DNA of 64,000 nt from positions 124,001 through 188,000 of the forward strand of contig JAVXUO010000774.1 in the NCBI GenBank assembly GCA_033065855.1, given 5' to 3'. The notes below the pieces were generated by a model that saw nothing but the letters and a program-made list of their open reading frames with translations, was not told the DNA's origin and did no database searches. The DNA comes from Escallonia rubra. Taxonomy: Eukaryota; Streptophyta; Magnoliopsida; Escalloniales; Escalloniaceae. Position numbers and translations under genes: made by a program. Shown here piece after piece: positions 22,701 through 33,654 of this stretch (position 1 is the first letter of the stretch; every line of letters starts with the position of its first letter).

Positions 22701-25700
22701 CCATTTCCAAGAGTGGAATTTCAAAACATCCTTATTATATCGCCTATAACTGCTTCAAGAACAAGAGGGCCAAGTACAAATGTTTGAATTGATCTAAATT
22801 CTGGATTTGAAGATGCGTAATAACAGACTTCCACGTATTCGATGCAATCCAATCTGCAATATCTTGGTTGATCACCACCTAACACGTTTTTAGTCAAGAA
22901 TTCAAGCAAGCAAAGAATGTTGTACCTAAGTAAAGGACCTTAAAATCGCTCTTTTATTTATCACTAGTCATATCTACTGAAGATATAATTTCAAAAGTCT
23001 AACTTATAATTACCATTCCTTTTGGGACGGTGTGAAGTGGGAGGCAAACACAAACACCGAACCAAGAACATCGTCAAGCATAACTGGGAGTAAAAGGCAT
23101 CATATAACCAATTATTATAATTGACCACTTCAGAGAAGCAAGTGCAGGGAATAACTAGTAGATGCAAGGCCAAGAAATTATTCAGTGATGAAAAAGCAAT
23201 AATGGTTATTAGAGAAAAATGAAACGGAACAAGAGATTCAATTATCAAAAAGAAAAAAAAATGCCACTTAGGAGATTACGAAGGAAAAAAGTGCACTACT
23301 CTAATAGTTCTACCCGAAAACTTTTCCATACCTTACAAGAAGCCTGCTTTTTTCAGGAAGCATAAAAATAAGCAGTACTGAATTCATAAAAAACCTGACC
23401 TAGACTAATGTATAACATGAATTATTTGTATGTGACATATATAACATATAAGGAAAAACATCAAAAAGTCCTTAAAATGTTTCTTATACTAAAAACCCCA
23501 CTAAGTAATTTATCCATCTAAAATGCTCGATCGATAACAAAATGGCCCAATGTCACAACTTAAAATAACTCCATGAAGAAAGCTGAGTTTTGACAATACC
23601 CTTTTACAAATTTTATAATACAAAAATACCCTCTAATTGAATTCACGACCAGAGGAAGGTGGGTCATACATAACCGGCAATACCTAGCAGCCACAGGTAG
23701 GCCTCACTTTTTCTCTTCTAATCCCTAAGCCAATACCGCTATTTGAATATGCATGTATAGGTTGCTTAGCTGTTTAATGACGGGGTGATATCACCACCAC
23801 TACCAGCCACCACCTTCAAACCTTCAATCAATTAAAGACATAATTCGTTTCAGACAGAATAATTTTTGTCTTGTTCATTGATTTAACTTCTAATAGATCT
23901 GACCGTTCTCCAAATTCCCCAACCTTACTATCCACTTAACATGTTTATAAATCACCTGTAGAACATTCATACCAAAATTAAAAGCATCTTTCCCATGACA
24001 AAAGCAACCATACCAAGATTTTGGCACTCAGATTTCAAATATTTCATTTGGGAAGGCAAAGTTTCTCAACCCATTTGGAGAAAACTACAACCAAGAAAGA
24101 GTCCAGCTTTCATGATTATACAATCATGTAGTAACTACTCACTACCCATATTTTTGGTAAATAAGCTCACCTATTTTTCAAAATAATCAGAGGCAGTCAA
24201 ATTTGAAGGTGAAGCTTTAGGGCTTCCTTAATTTTAATTTAACGGCAGTTTTGCCATCAGAAGAACTTATATGATTAGTTTTGTCAAGGCACTCAACTTT
24301 ATTCATGGTGTTAGAATATGTTTACGGCTGGACTCTTTGGTATATAAAATTTAGCTTTGGGCTCTTTAGATGAATACAATATCTAATGGTTTGAATAGTA
24401 TGAAATCTTTTTTTAAGACTTTTTTTATATATATATTTTTTTTCCTACATAGAATTCTCGACCTTTCTCTAATTTAATATCTCTCGACTGTCTTAGCATC
24501 TCAACACGACAAAGTGTCACTCTCTCTTAGGGAAGCTTAAATCCTCTATTGTAACTAATCTCACCAGCGTCTTCTTTCTTATCCAACATACTTAGTGATC
24601 TAAGAGATCGAGCACAAAACCGTAAAGGAAGTGCACAGCAGGATGCTGGTTTTGAAAGAAAATGGAAAGTCAATTGAATTATGTAACTTATTGATAAAGT
24701 TCCTTCAAGCCCCAAAAGGAAAAAATGTGACAATTCTCCAACTCAGAAAGGCATGTGTCCAAGATGAAAAAAGGAAATTAAGCGCATAAATGTCACTGTA
24801 GGAACTGTAAATAAAACATGTTCAGAAAAGAATTTAGAGAATACTGTCGAAAAACAGAAAATGACATCCATAGAAAGTCGGACACAAATACTGATGTTAA
24901 CTATTCTCATTCCTTGCATCGATGCTTAGTAAACGTGCTGCCCCAACCAGATGCGATATGTCATCAAGCAAAGAAAGAAGATTGGGTGTAGAGAGGGGAT
25001 GGATGGGGGGCGGGGGGGCGCTACTACTGAATGCCAAGATACCTCCAACAGCAATAGGTGCCAAACCAACAAAACACAACTACAACGATTCCACATAAAC
25101 AAAAGAAAAATGGCGTTCACTCCATTGCATCTAAACGTTGACTTAAGGTCCCCCACCCTCAACTTAACTTGTTTCAAATAGGATTCACTTACCATCTTCT
25201 CTCAAAGCTTAAATTGTTAGAGGATGAACCTAACATGTATATTGTTGCTTTAGCACTCCCCTCACATGCAAGAATTTGATTGCACCATGGAGAGTCAATC
25301 AGTCAAATCAAATCAAAGAGAAATTATCAAGGTGCACGGCTGTCAAGTACACAAGCAAACATAGTATCAAATCATTGAGAATTATACATATAAGCCGAAT
25401 GCAAGCGGGAAGAATCAAACAGAAGAACCTTGCACAACCATGAGCTCTGATACTGCGTTAAGTTATCAGCTGCTCTAAAAGCCCAAGCTGTCAAAGGTTG
25501 GGCCCAACAATGTGGATAATTGATTTGAACATATAGCATACGATGGCAGATATAGAAAAGATAGTGTAGGTTTTTCTTTCGCACAATAAGTAAGAAAAGA
25601 TATTGTATATTCATCCAAAGAGTACAACATGATTGAATAATTGAACCTTTAGATACTGTTACTAACCATTGAGAATATAGTAAAATCTCAAATATATCTG

Positions 25701-27542
25701 TTTAAACTTGACAATTGCATCGATAGAGCTTACACTAGTTTCATATGTTTATGCTACTCTACACATCCAATTCTAACATTTTCTTCGGTAAATTCACTTT
25801 CAATTTTCTCAGCAATATCCATCAATATATGTATAGACGAAAACCCTCTGAACTTGTTACTTTAAAGCAGTATCCCATCAAAAATTTATGATCTCAATAT
25901 ATCATGTTTCTCGCATCATTCTTTTTTGTTTCCTTCCAATTTTGGACAAAGTTTAAGTCCCAAGTTTCAAAACTACAGTATGCTGCCCAATTAGATACTA
26001 TTTGTTCATTTTTTAGTCAAAGCAAGTGAATCAGCAACTCAGAGAAACAAGATGTTCGAGGGGAGAAGAGAAGAAAAAGAACAAGTTGAAAGGATTGGAG
26101 TATAAGAAAAACAAAGGGCCTGCAGCTTGCTAACAAAATCATGCCAGGGTAAAAGGGGGCACATGTCGAGAGAGAGAGAGAGAAGAAGAAGAAGAAGAAA
26201 CACGGATCACTATCAGGTTATAATGTGCCTCTGTAAGTTCTCAGACCACAAGAAAAAAAGGCAACAAAAAGAATCAAAATAAACAACATTAGCAGACAAC
26301 TGACTAATCCCTGGGAGATAAAACATATGCATGAAATTAGGATCTGATGTAGGTTCACATTTCACATTCATGGGTGGGACCAATATATGAACAATAGGCC
26401 ATAAGCCCCACAATTACCTTAAGCTTATCTTGGATTATTACGTAAATAAAATGTATTTTGGGGAATGCAAGCTTAAGAAGGATCAAAGAAGAATTAGCTT
26501 ACTGTCATATAAAATGCACCTCCACCATAGTTCGGTTGACCTGACCCTTTCCCTCGAGCTTGGTCCTGACATATAAGAATCGAAAAATGGAAATACGTAT
26601 AAGTAAAGGTAAGTCTAAGAGAATACTCCCCCCCCACCCCCTCGGTGTGCCGCCCGAGAAACACCATCAACAAAAACCACCAACATTTTTACATCTGCTA
26701 AAAGCAGTTCTGAACCTCCATAACTAATTATTCTCATCTGTAGCAGTCAAAACTGTGCCACTGAAAACATCAAACAAGAAAATATTACCAGTCCATAAAG
26801 TTACTGTGTTGTATGCATAACTCTCCTTTCATTCCCCATAAAGACCAATGGATACCCCATACAAGCAACACTAATCACAGTAAATATGTTGCTCAGCCCT
26901 ATGCTACCTTGTGTCCTACCAAAACCGCTTACTTTCCCCCATATGGAGCAATCATTTGTGCAAATCTTTAAATCTCTCCAAACAAACACCCGAATCAGCC
27001 ACACCAGTATACAAACTCTCAAAGATGATATATAAAACATTCGCCTCCACTCTTATGTTCTCTTGACTTCACTATTAATTAATGAAACAGCTCCGTGATG
27101 CAAAATTGCAACAATTTCAAATTTCTCGTTATATGCTAAACTTGCTTGGTCAAGTGACTCAAGTAGGAGATCATAACCTTAACCAGTTACACAAAAATGA
27201 ACAAAGTTTTGCGAGAAAATCACAATGAGAAGTTCAATAAGCACTAGGCAATGCAATATAGATATGCAGATCTGGCAATTGGGAAACCAAAAAACAATAA
27301 AGCAAAACAGGCACAATGTATGCATTCACATCAAAATTCAATGTGGGAAAAAGGCAAAAATGCGTACACCCATAAATAGTAAGAGAAAAATCACGAATTA
27401 TGCTCGATCAAAATGTCACAGATGCATTGCATCAATGTGCAGTGTACATACGATGTATAATTGATAAAAGCCCGTAGAAAATTACCGCAAACGGATTCAC
27501 TTCCTCTTCTTCAAACGGGTTGGCATCGTAACGGCTCGCCAT
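19768..27542 (-). CDS. SCAMP: Secretory carrier-associated membrane protein, 13 exons, 306 residues
   Basis: SCAMPs are four-pass proteins of the trans-Golgi network, endosomes and plasma membrane that act in exocytic and endocytic traffic. Exons (minus strand, coding): 27542-27486, 26565-26503, 22528-22421, 22336-22274, 21845-21812, 21723-21601, 21268-21206, 21010-20917, 20526-20481, 20393-20326, 20227-20179, 20076-20011, 19854-19768. All have GT-AG junctions and together total 921 nt in one frame. Residues 1-19 carry two NPF endocytic motifs (8-10, 16-18). A charged coiled coil ([17 protein letters not shown]) follows near 79-95. Then come the family core [20 protein letters not shown], four membrane segments, [17 protein letters not shown] between segments 2 and 3, and the tail [20 protein letters not shown]. 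Intron 2 (about 4 kb) holds a probable MITE. The second exon ([13 protein letters not shown]) is an in-frame 63-nt unit that other eudicot SCAMPs also have. Confidence 0.93.
23463..24427. mobile_element. Probable TIR element (MITE) in SCAMP intron 2
   Basis: The left arm (23463-23523, beginning AAAAAGTCCTTAAAATG and ending CCATCTAAA) pairs with the reverse complement of 24365-24427 (AAAAAGTCTTAAAAAAAG ... TTCATCTAAA) over about 60 bp with many mismatches. The interior has no coding sequence. I could not identify a target duplication; the long degenerate arms suggest an old Mutator-like element. Confidence 0.45.
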
Positions 27543-27785
27543 CAGACAGACGGAATCACACAATTCGCACTATCTGAGACGCCGAATCCTTGCAAAGTCG
27601 CGGATCTGAGAAATGTTGAATCGTGTCGGTGAAGGAACCGGAAGGGATTCGTTAAGTTTGGATTTAAAACCTGGATATTACTGTTTGCTTCCCACGAGAA
27701 ACCAACTATTTGCAATGAAATGGAAAAAAAAATTAGGGGAAATAACAGACCTTTTTTTTGTTTGGCGGGTGGACACGGGGGAAGG

Positions 27786-27793
27786 TTTATATA
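27786..27793 (-). promoter_or_regulatory. Likely TATA box of the SCAMP gene
   Basis: TATATAAA on the minus strand lies 244 bp upstream of the SCAMP ATG and would place the transcription start near 27755-27760. It is a sequence match only. Confidence 0.5.
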
Positions 27794-27799
27794 GTTTTG

Positions 27800-28383
27800 A
27801 GTGTTTCTGGCGCCGAACTCGCTGAGTCAACTTGTTTCCGACTCCGTTATAACCCGGTTTTTCAATTGGGACTCTGGATCGACTAATGACACTCTATATA
27901 CGTGATTTGTGAAACCAACGATTATGTAAAGTAGCGTACGACTGCCAGTGCTAAAAGGACTACCGTTTTTATAGTTTTCGTTTTCACTTTTTGGAGTGTT
28001 AACGGATTTGGAATTAATGAACTATATAAAAATTTCTGGAGTATTAAACGAATTACCAACATACATATCCATATATTCTCGGATGGTGGCGTTTGCACGT
28101 TCGTTTTTTGTAATCTTAATGTACATGTATTTTTTACTTATAGTATTTGCTAAAAATTGTCGGTGAAGCGCAAGAGTTAAAAAATAGAGTATGAATAATA
28201 TTTCTTGCCAATCATTTCAAAGATTTGGTAATAAAGGAGTAATCAAGGGAATGGAAGACTTTTTATGTGGTGAATAATTTCTTACCTTATGTGATTTGTT
28301 GTTTCATGCTTTCTTTGGTTACTTAAAAGCTAGCCCTAGTGGCAAAGTAGTCGTGCCTTCTATATTAAAGTAATAAAATCCAC
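27800..28383. other. Intergenic DNA upstream of SCAMP
   Basis: No gene or recognisable repeat seen beyond AT-rich text. Confidence 0.5.
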
Positions 28384-28575
28384 TATATTAATCATGAGTC
28401 TAAAAAAAGATTAAGATATGGTTGTGAAGCCACCCAAAACATTAACTGGTCTAGGCTGGCAAACAGTTGATGTGAAAGTAATGTGGCAGCCACGCTTATA
28501 AACAACTTTGTAATTATGATTTTCTTGACTGAATCATACTCCTAGGGAGGATTTGCAATGTCTCTTTATTTTTTT
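28384..28575 (+). repeat. Dispersed direct repeat, copy 1
   Basis: This segment matches copy 2 at about 29813-30005 in order: 'atattaatc', 'agtctaaaa', 'gaaagtaatgtggcagcca', 'ttataaacaactttgt', 'gaatcatactc' and 'gggaggatt', with many substitutions and small indels. It probably comes from an unknown transposon family. Confidence 0.6.
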
Positions 28576-29812
28576 CTTCTTTTCCCTTTTCATCAAGAGA
28601 TAAAAGTCAAAAGAATTTCACCCCAGCTTTTGTTGGAAAGTTGTAAAACTCCCTCTAATATAAGGGTCTTTCCAATAAGATTTGTGTCCTTCATTTAAAA
28701 TGTTTTTGAAGGTTATGACATTTCTTATAAAGGGTGTATTTACGACCTTTCAATTAATATAAGTAAGAGATGTATGTCAGAGAAGAGAGGACTAGAGACA
28801 AAATGGTAGATCAATGTTCGAAATATAAGAGACATAGGCACTGTAAAATACTAGTACTAAAAATAATTTTTTTTATATCGATACACAGGTAATTTGATCG
28901 GGCAGATTTGTAAGTCTTCTTTGTAGTCGCGTTCTCAGAAGAAACGGTGGCGTAAGCCTATATCATAAACCTTGAATTGTTGTTCCTTGTTAGAAATGCA
29001 CGATGGGAGACACTAGCGCTTGAAAGTGAGCAAATGTACTATTTGTGTCTCTCACGGTCCAACAGTTTTTTTCCCTTTATTTGTTACTTTGCCTTTATAC
29101 ATTATTATGTGGCAGAAAGGCAATGCGCATATTCCAGGTCACGTTTTCACAAGCCTCGGGAGGCCAAATTTCACCAATGATAAGTGAGCAGCATTTGCAG
29201 TGGGAGCAATGGATATGTTTTTGGCTTAGCAAGCTTCAATTCCATGTTTCCATGCAATATGTAGACTCATCATTTGTGTGAATGTCACGAACGCATTCTA
29301 GGTGAATGGGATGGAATTGCGCGAATTGGTTGCGGCTTTTGATTTGAATTAGGAACCCCTTGATCCTGCATGCATACTGTGGTTGCTTTTGTTGTTGTTG
29401 TTGTCTTCATTGTCACCTTTCTCAAGTTTGTTTCATAAGATTAATTGGGTCGTCATTTTTTTCCTTAAAGATATCGCTTATCCAAGGGTAGTCACATAAA
29501 TTTAGCTACGAGTACCCGTCAGGGGTAAATCCCGCATCGAGATATTCATTAGATGGAGTTCAGTGTGGTTGACGATCAATGATTTTCAGGAACCGTGAGA
29601 TGCCAAATATGTAGTCAAAATCTTATGGTGATAAACCACCCTAACTTGGTTTACTTTTATTGGGCCAAAATTAACATACAAATGTGTCGGAAACTGGTTC
29701 AACAAATTGAGGGGGTTCATCGCATACTCGTAGCAATTAGCTCATGGGTTTCCTAATAGCAATTAGTATACACGGGACAAGTGAAAATATATTAGTATAA
29801 AGGTGATGTGCA
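28576..29812. other. Non-coding DNA between two direct repeat copies
   Basis: No family-like ORF. If the flanking repeats were LTRs this would be the interior of a very small element, but I saw no primer site, polypurine tract or TG...CA ends. Confidence 0.4.
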
Positions 29813-30005
29813 TATATTAATCGCCAGTCTAAAATGAAAATCATTTTTGTAAGTGTGATCTAGGCCAGTAACAATTGATGCGAAAGTAATGTGGCAGCCA
29901 GCTTATAGACAACTTTGTCAATCTGATATTTTTTACTGGATCATACTCACTGGGAGGATTCAACTGTCTATATAATTCTTCTCTCCCCCCCCCCCCCTTT
30001 CCGTG
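29813..30005 (+). repeat. Dispersed direct repeat, copy 2
   Basis: It carries 'gaaagtaatgtggcagcca', 'ttatagacaactttgtc', 'ggatcatactc' and 'gggaggatt', all in the same order as copy 1, followed by a run of 13 C at 29986-29998. Confidence 0.6.
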
Positions 30006-30149
30006 AGGTAGTGTGAAAAAATTCCACCATATTTTTATGTGCCACGGAAATTGCAAAGTCAATGCTCAACAAAGATTTTGTTGATGATATTGGTAATTAT
30101 GTGATCTTCTTTTTCTTCACAATGAGATTTAAAAGAATCAAGAAGTTGT

Positions 30150-31084
30150 TTTAACTCTCTCTCTCTCACACACACACACACACCCACCAACCCCTCTTCC
30201 ATCCAAACTCATTTACAAGATTGCTATCATCGTCGTCGTCTTCCCTGGCACGTGGTGGGTTTCTGTATTGTTGTCTTTCTGTGGATTTGGGTTGGTGTGT
30301 CTTAGATATTAGGGGATGATAGAGTTTTTGGGGGCCTCGGGGTATTGATGGTGGTGGTGGCACGGTGTGGGATTGGATTCCTCTCGTTGGAATTGAGCTA
30401 GGATACCAAGATGAAGGTAGTCGGTGGTGGCGGTAGGTCGATTTCTCGTGTTGCTCATCTCCTCTGTTGATGGGTGTGTGCGTTCTTGTTTAGTTGTCAT
30501 CTCCATGGGTCTAAGTTAGGGTGTGTGGGTTGTATGGTGGTGGTTCACGGTGGTTAGGTATGGGAGTCTGCGGTGGAGGGTTGTTGGCGGTTCGATGGTC
30601 CACCAATCCTCCCATTAGGAGTCCCCTCGCTTCTTCCTCTTTTCCACCCTCTTGCGGACTAATCATGGGTGTCATGGTTATTAGGTTTAGAGTCTCGCAT
30701 GTAACTAGCATGGTGGGTATGTGGGGTGGCTTCGTGGTCCTAGTTGGGTAGTGTTAGTGGGTGTGGTGGGTTAGAATGGTGGTGCTCAGAGGTGCATGTG
30801 ATGTGGCTCTACTTTGTTTAGATCGATGCAAGGGTAGAAGGTGTCCATGGTGGTCGTTGATATCCTGTAGTGGTCGAAGGCTAGTGGTGGTCCGGCTACT
30901 TAAGGTGCTACTGCCAGTGGAGGTCACGAGCACAGTGACCGGTAGGGCATGATGGCTCAGGACACGTGACCTTGTGTTGGTCGGTGTTGGGACATGTGGC
31001 TCTGTTGCCCTATGCAATCACGTAGCTTTGTGTTGGCAGTGGCACCATGGCAAAAGTCGAATTGTTGGCTTTTCTCTTATGATA
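30150..31084. other. GGT/GTG-rich low-complexity region
   Basis: A CT then CA microsatellite (30156-30182) is followed by about 900 bp rich in 'ggtggtgg'. Small ORFs on both strands have no family resemblance. The same style resumes after the MITE (31754-31860) and ends in a T-rich tail, so this could be a decayed LINE leader and tail into which the MITE inserted. No endonuclease or RT motif is visible. Confidence 0.35.
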
Positions 31085-31092
31085 GCTGGTGG

Positions 31093-31745
31093 TAGGGGTG
31101 AGCATCAAACCATTCAAACCGATCCGAATTGCTCAAACCGACCAAACCGAACCAATCCAATCCGAACCGTCCAAAGATCTTAATGGTTTGGTTTCACATT
31201 TTTCAAACCGACCTTGGTTCGGTTTAGTTCACAGTTCACATTTTTTGAACCAATTACAAACCGAACCGAACCGACCTATGATATGTTACTCTACTTTTAG
31301 TAACATTCATTAACAATTTCACATATACGGTAATAAGCAAATCCATATATACAAATCTTGAAAGTTATAAGAAAAGAAAATAATGAGAACACTTATAACA
31401 CAAAAAATTCGTGACCAATAAATATTTTATATTTACTCATTATTTCTCATACATCAAGGAGCACTTATATATCGAATGTAGCAGGATTATATGCAATTTA
31501 GAAAACATATAACTTTAATTTTTAATCACTGTTAAATCCAACAGTAGTTTGCAAATGAACAACATCTTTAAGTGGCGCAAACCGACCCAAACCGACTAAA
31601 CCAAACCGTTTAAATCAACCAAACCGAACAGTCCAAACCAATGTGTTTGGTTTTGTGCGGTTCACAAATTTTCAAACTTAAGGGTAATGGCTTGGTTTGC
31701 GGTTTGACTCTCAAACCGTATCAAATCGAACCGTGCTCACCCCTA
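31093..31745. mobile_element. hAT-type MITE (653 bp) with near-perfect 8-bp target duplication
   Basis: The left end TAGGGGTGAGCA is the exact inverse complement of the right end TGCTCACCCCTA. The flanks are GCTGGTGG (31085-31092) and GCTAGTGG (31746-31753), 7 of 8 matching. Subterminal DNA on both sides is packed with 'aaaccgaacc'-type short repeats in both orientations, typical of transposase-binding repeats in hAT elements. There is no ORF of note. Confidence 0.85.
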
Positions 31746-31865
31746 GCTAGTGGTGGCATGTGGTGTGGACGTGTTTGTTGAGTCTTGTCGTTTTTATTTG
31801 TTTGGCTTTATCATTAGCTTTAGTTGAGTAGTTGGCTTGTGTACGGCTAGTTTATTTTTTTGAGA

Positions 31866-33030
31866 AAATATCATTGAACCCCTTGAGGTTAAGGTGTAAT
31901 ATCATGCATGTCCATCAACTATAGAAAATATCAAACGTGTCCTTTGACCGCACTGCACATAAATGGAGGTAAGTGATTTTGTAAAAAGACTCGTTTAGGC
32001 CTTGGTTTGGGCTTAATTTTCCTTTCACATCTGGGCTTAATTTTCCTTTCACATCTTTGTCATCCTTTTTGCTTTTTCTTTTTAACTTTAGTCTTCTCCC
32101 TTGAAGTCTAACACCACCACAGCGCCACCACGACATCAATCCAACACTGCCAACCACAATCACGACACCACCATAAGTAGCACGAGTGCCACCAATTTGC
32201 CTACACACCCGCACACTATCTCGCACACACCTACACACATAAATCTACGCGTGCACACACTCCATATATATCGACTAAATCTAGACTCGTGCATGTGCAC
32301 GGCACATGCACGCACACAGTTGATTGAATTTAGATCCATACTCACACTACACACACACACACACACACAAAACAGCAAACACTTACACGCAGAGATCAAA
32401 TATGTGTAATGTATGTTTGTAGTGTATGAGTGTAGTGCATCAGCCTTTGTATGTGTGTGTTGCTCCAGATCCATATGTGATTAAGACTTGGTTGTTTAAA
32501 TCAAAATTCACTGCGATCAATCTCGAAAGCTACCTTGATGGCAAGCGAAGGTATTATGGGCTAGGTTTTGGACTTGAACGGCAGCAGTGTTGTGGTCTGT
32601 GGTGATTGCGGCGGAGTACTGGTGGTTGGTGAGAGAGGGTTCGCAAAAGAGGTAGAAAGTTGTTTGTGGTTGTTGGTGTTGGTAGTGCTGCCGTGGGTAA
32701 GTAGCTGCGGGTGTTGGTGGGTTGTCGAGGGTGAATAGTGGTAGGTTTCTTAACAGTGGTTGTGGGATTTTATGGTCGTTGAGGACGTGGTGCTAACCCG
32801 GTGATTGTTGCAGTGGTGGTAATGATCGTATTGGGTTAACTCACTGCATAATGAGATGAAGAGATTAAATTAGCCCAATCATTTGTTGGAATTCGCAAAG
32901 TACATGATATACAACGAAAGGGCCTTTCCTTTACGAATCTTAAGCTTCTGGTCTGAAAATTTTGAAAGCTGACTATAGTTACCTCCAAACTTGAAAAGGT
33001 TCAATGATAACATTTGTCTTTTGTTTTATT
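31866..33030. mobile_element. Possible TIR element with degenerate ends
   Basis: The left text 'atatcattgaacccc...gaggttaagg' pairs with the reverse complement of 'ccaaacttgaaaaggttcaatgataa' at about 32989-33014. Identity is roughly 70% over 35-45 bp. The interior has CA repeats (32150-32370) and GT-rich DNA without a gene. No target duplication was identified. Confidence 0.33.
32009..32056. repeat. Perfect 24-bp tandem duplication
   Basis: The 24-bp unit beginning gggcttaattttcc is present at 32009-32032 and again, unchanged, at 32033-32056. Confidence 0.95.
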
Positions 33031-33654
33031 TGGTAATGATACGACTAAAAAGATTATTGTCCAAAACCAAAAAAAACAACAAAAAGACAATCAAAGTGCA
33101 CATTTATGACATCTATAACGAGGTTAAATCTTGGTATGAGAGATACATAGACCCCTGAACTATGTTTAACATAAGGGCTCTGGTTACCAAATGAAACTAA
33201 AGAATTGCAGAAACCTCGATCATTTTGCCGTGTGCCTGAGCTGTAAAAGGACTCTGAAATTGATGATGGTATATATGAAACAATCACAAAGCTTACACCT
33301 AGAATTTATTCATAATATATGGTTAATAACTAATTACTACAAAACAATGGGGTTAGCAAATATAATGCGTCACAGGCGCGCCAAGATAGTTTAAACTGAT
33401 CATCAGAAAGGGCTGCAAACGTTTGATCGGAACGAATTAGGAGGACCAGACAGCCAAAAGGATCTGGAACTCAAGAATGCTGTTAATCTCCCTGTGGGGC
33501 GTGCCTCTTTGCAGCTGCACTTTACGCCTGTTGAGCGGGAGCATAGATCAAAGTTGATTCAGTTGGTGTACCTTGAGTTAATGTTCAACAGATCAGAGCT
33601 CTGCACCTTCCCTGTTCATGAGCCGAATTTGACAGCATGCATGCCTACGCTATG
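33031..33654. other. 3' flank of the receptor gene
   Basis: Probably 3' UTR and downstream sequence of the minus-strand receptor gene. No separate gene seen. Confidence 0.5.
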
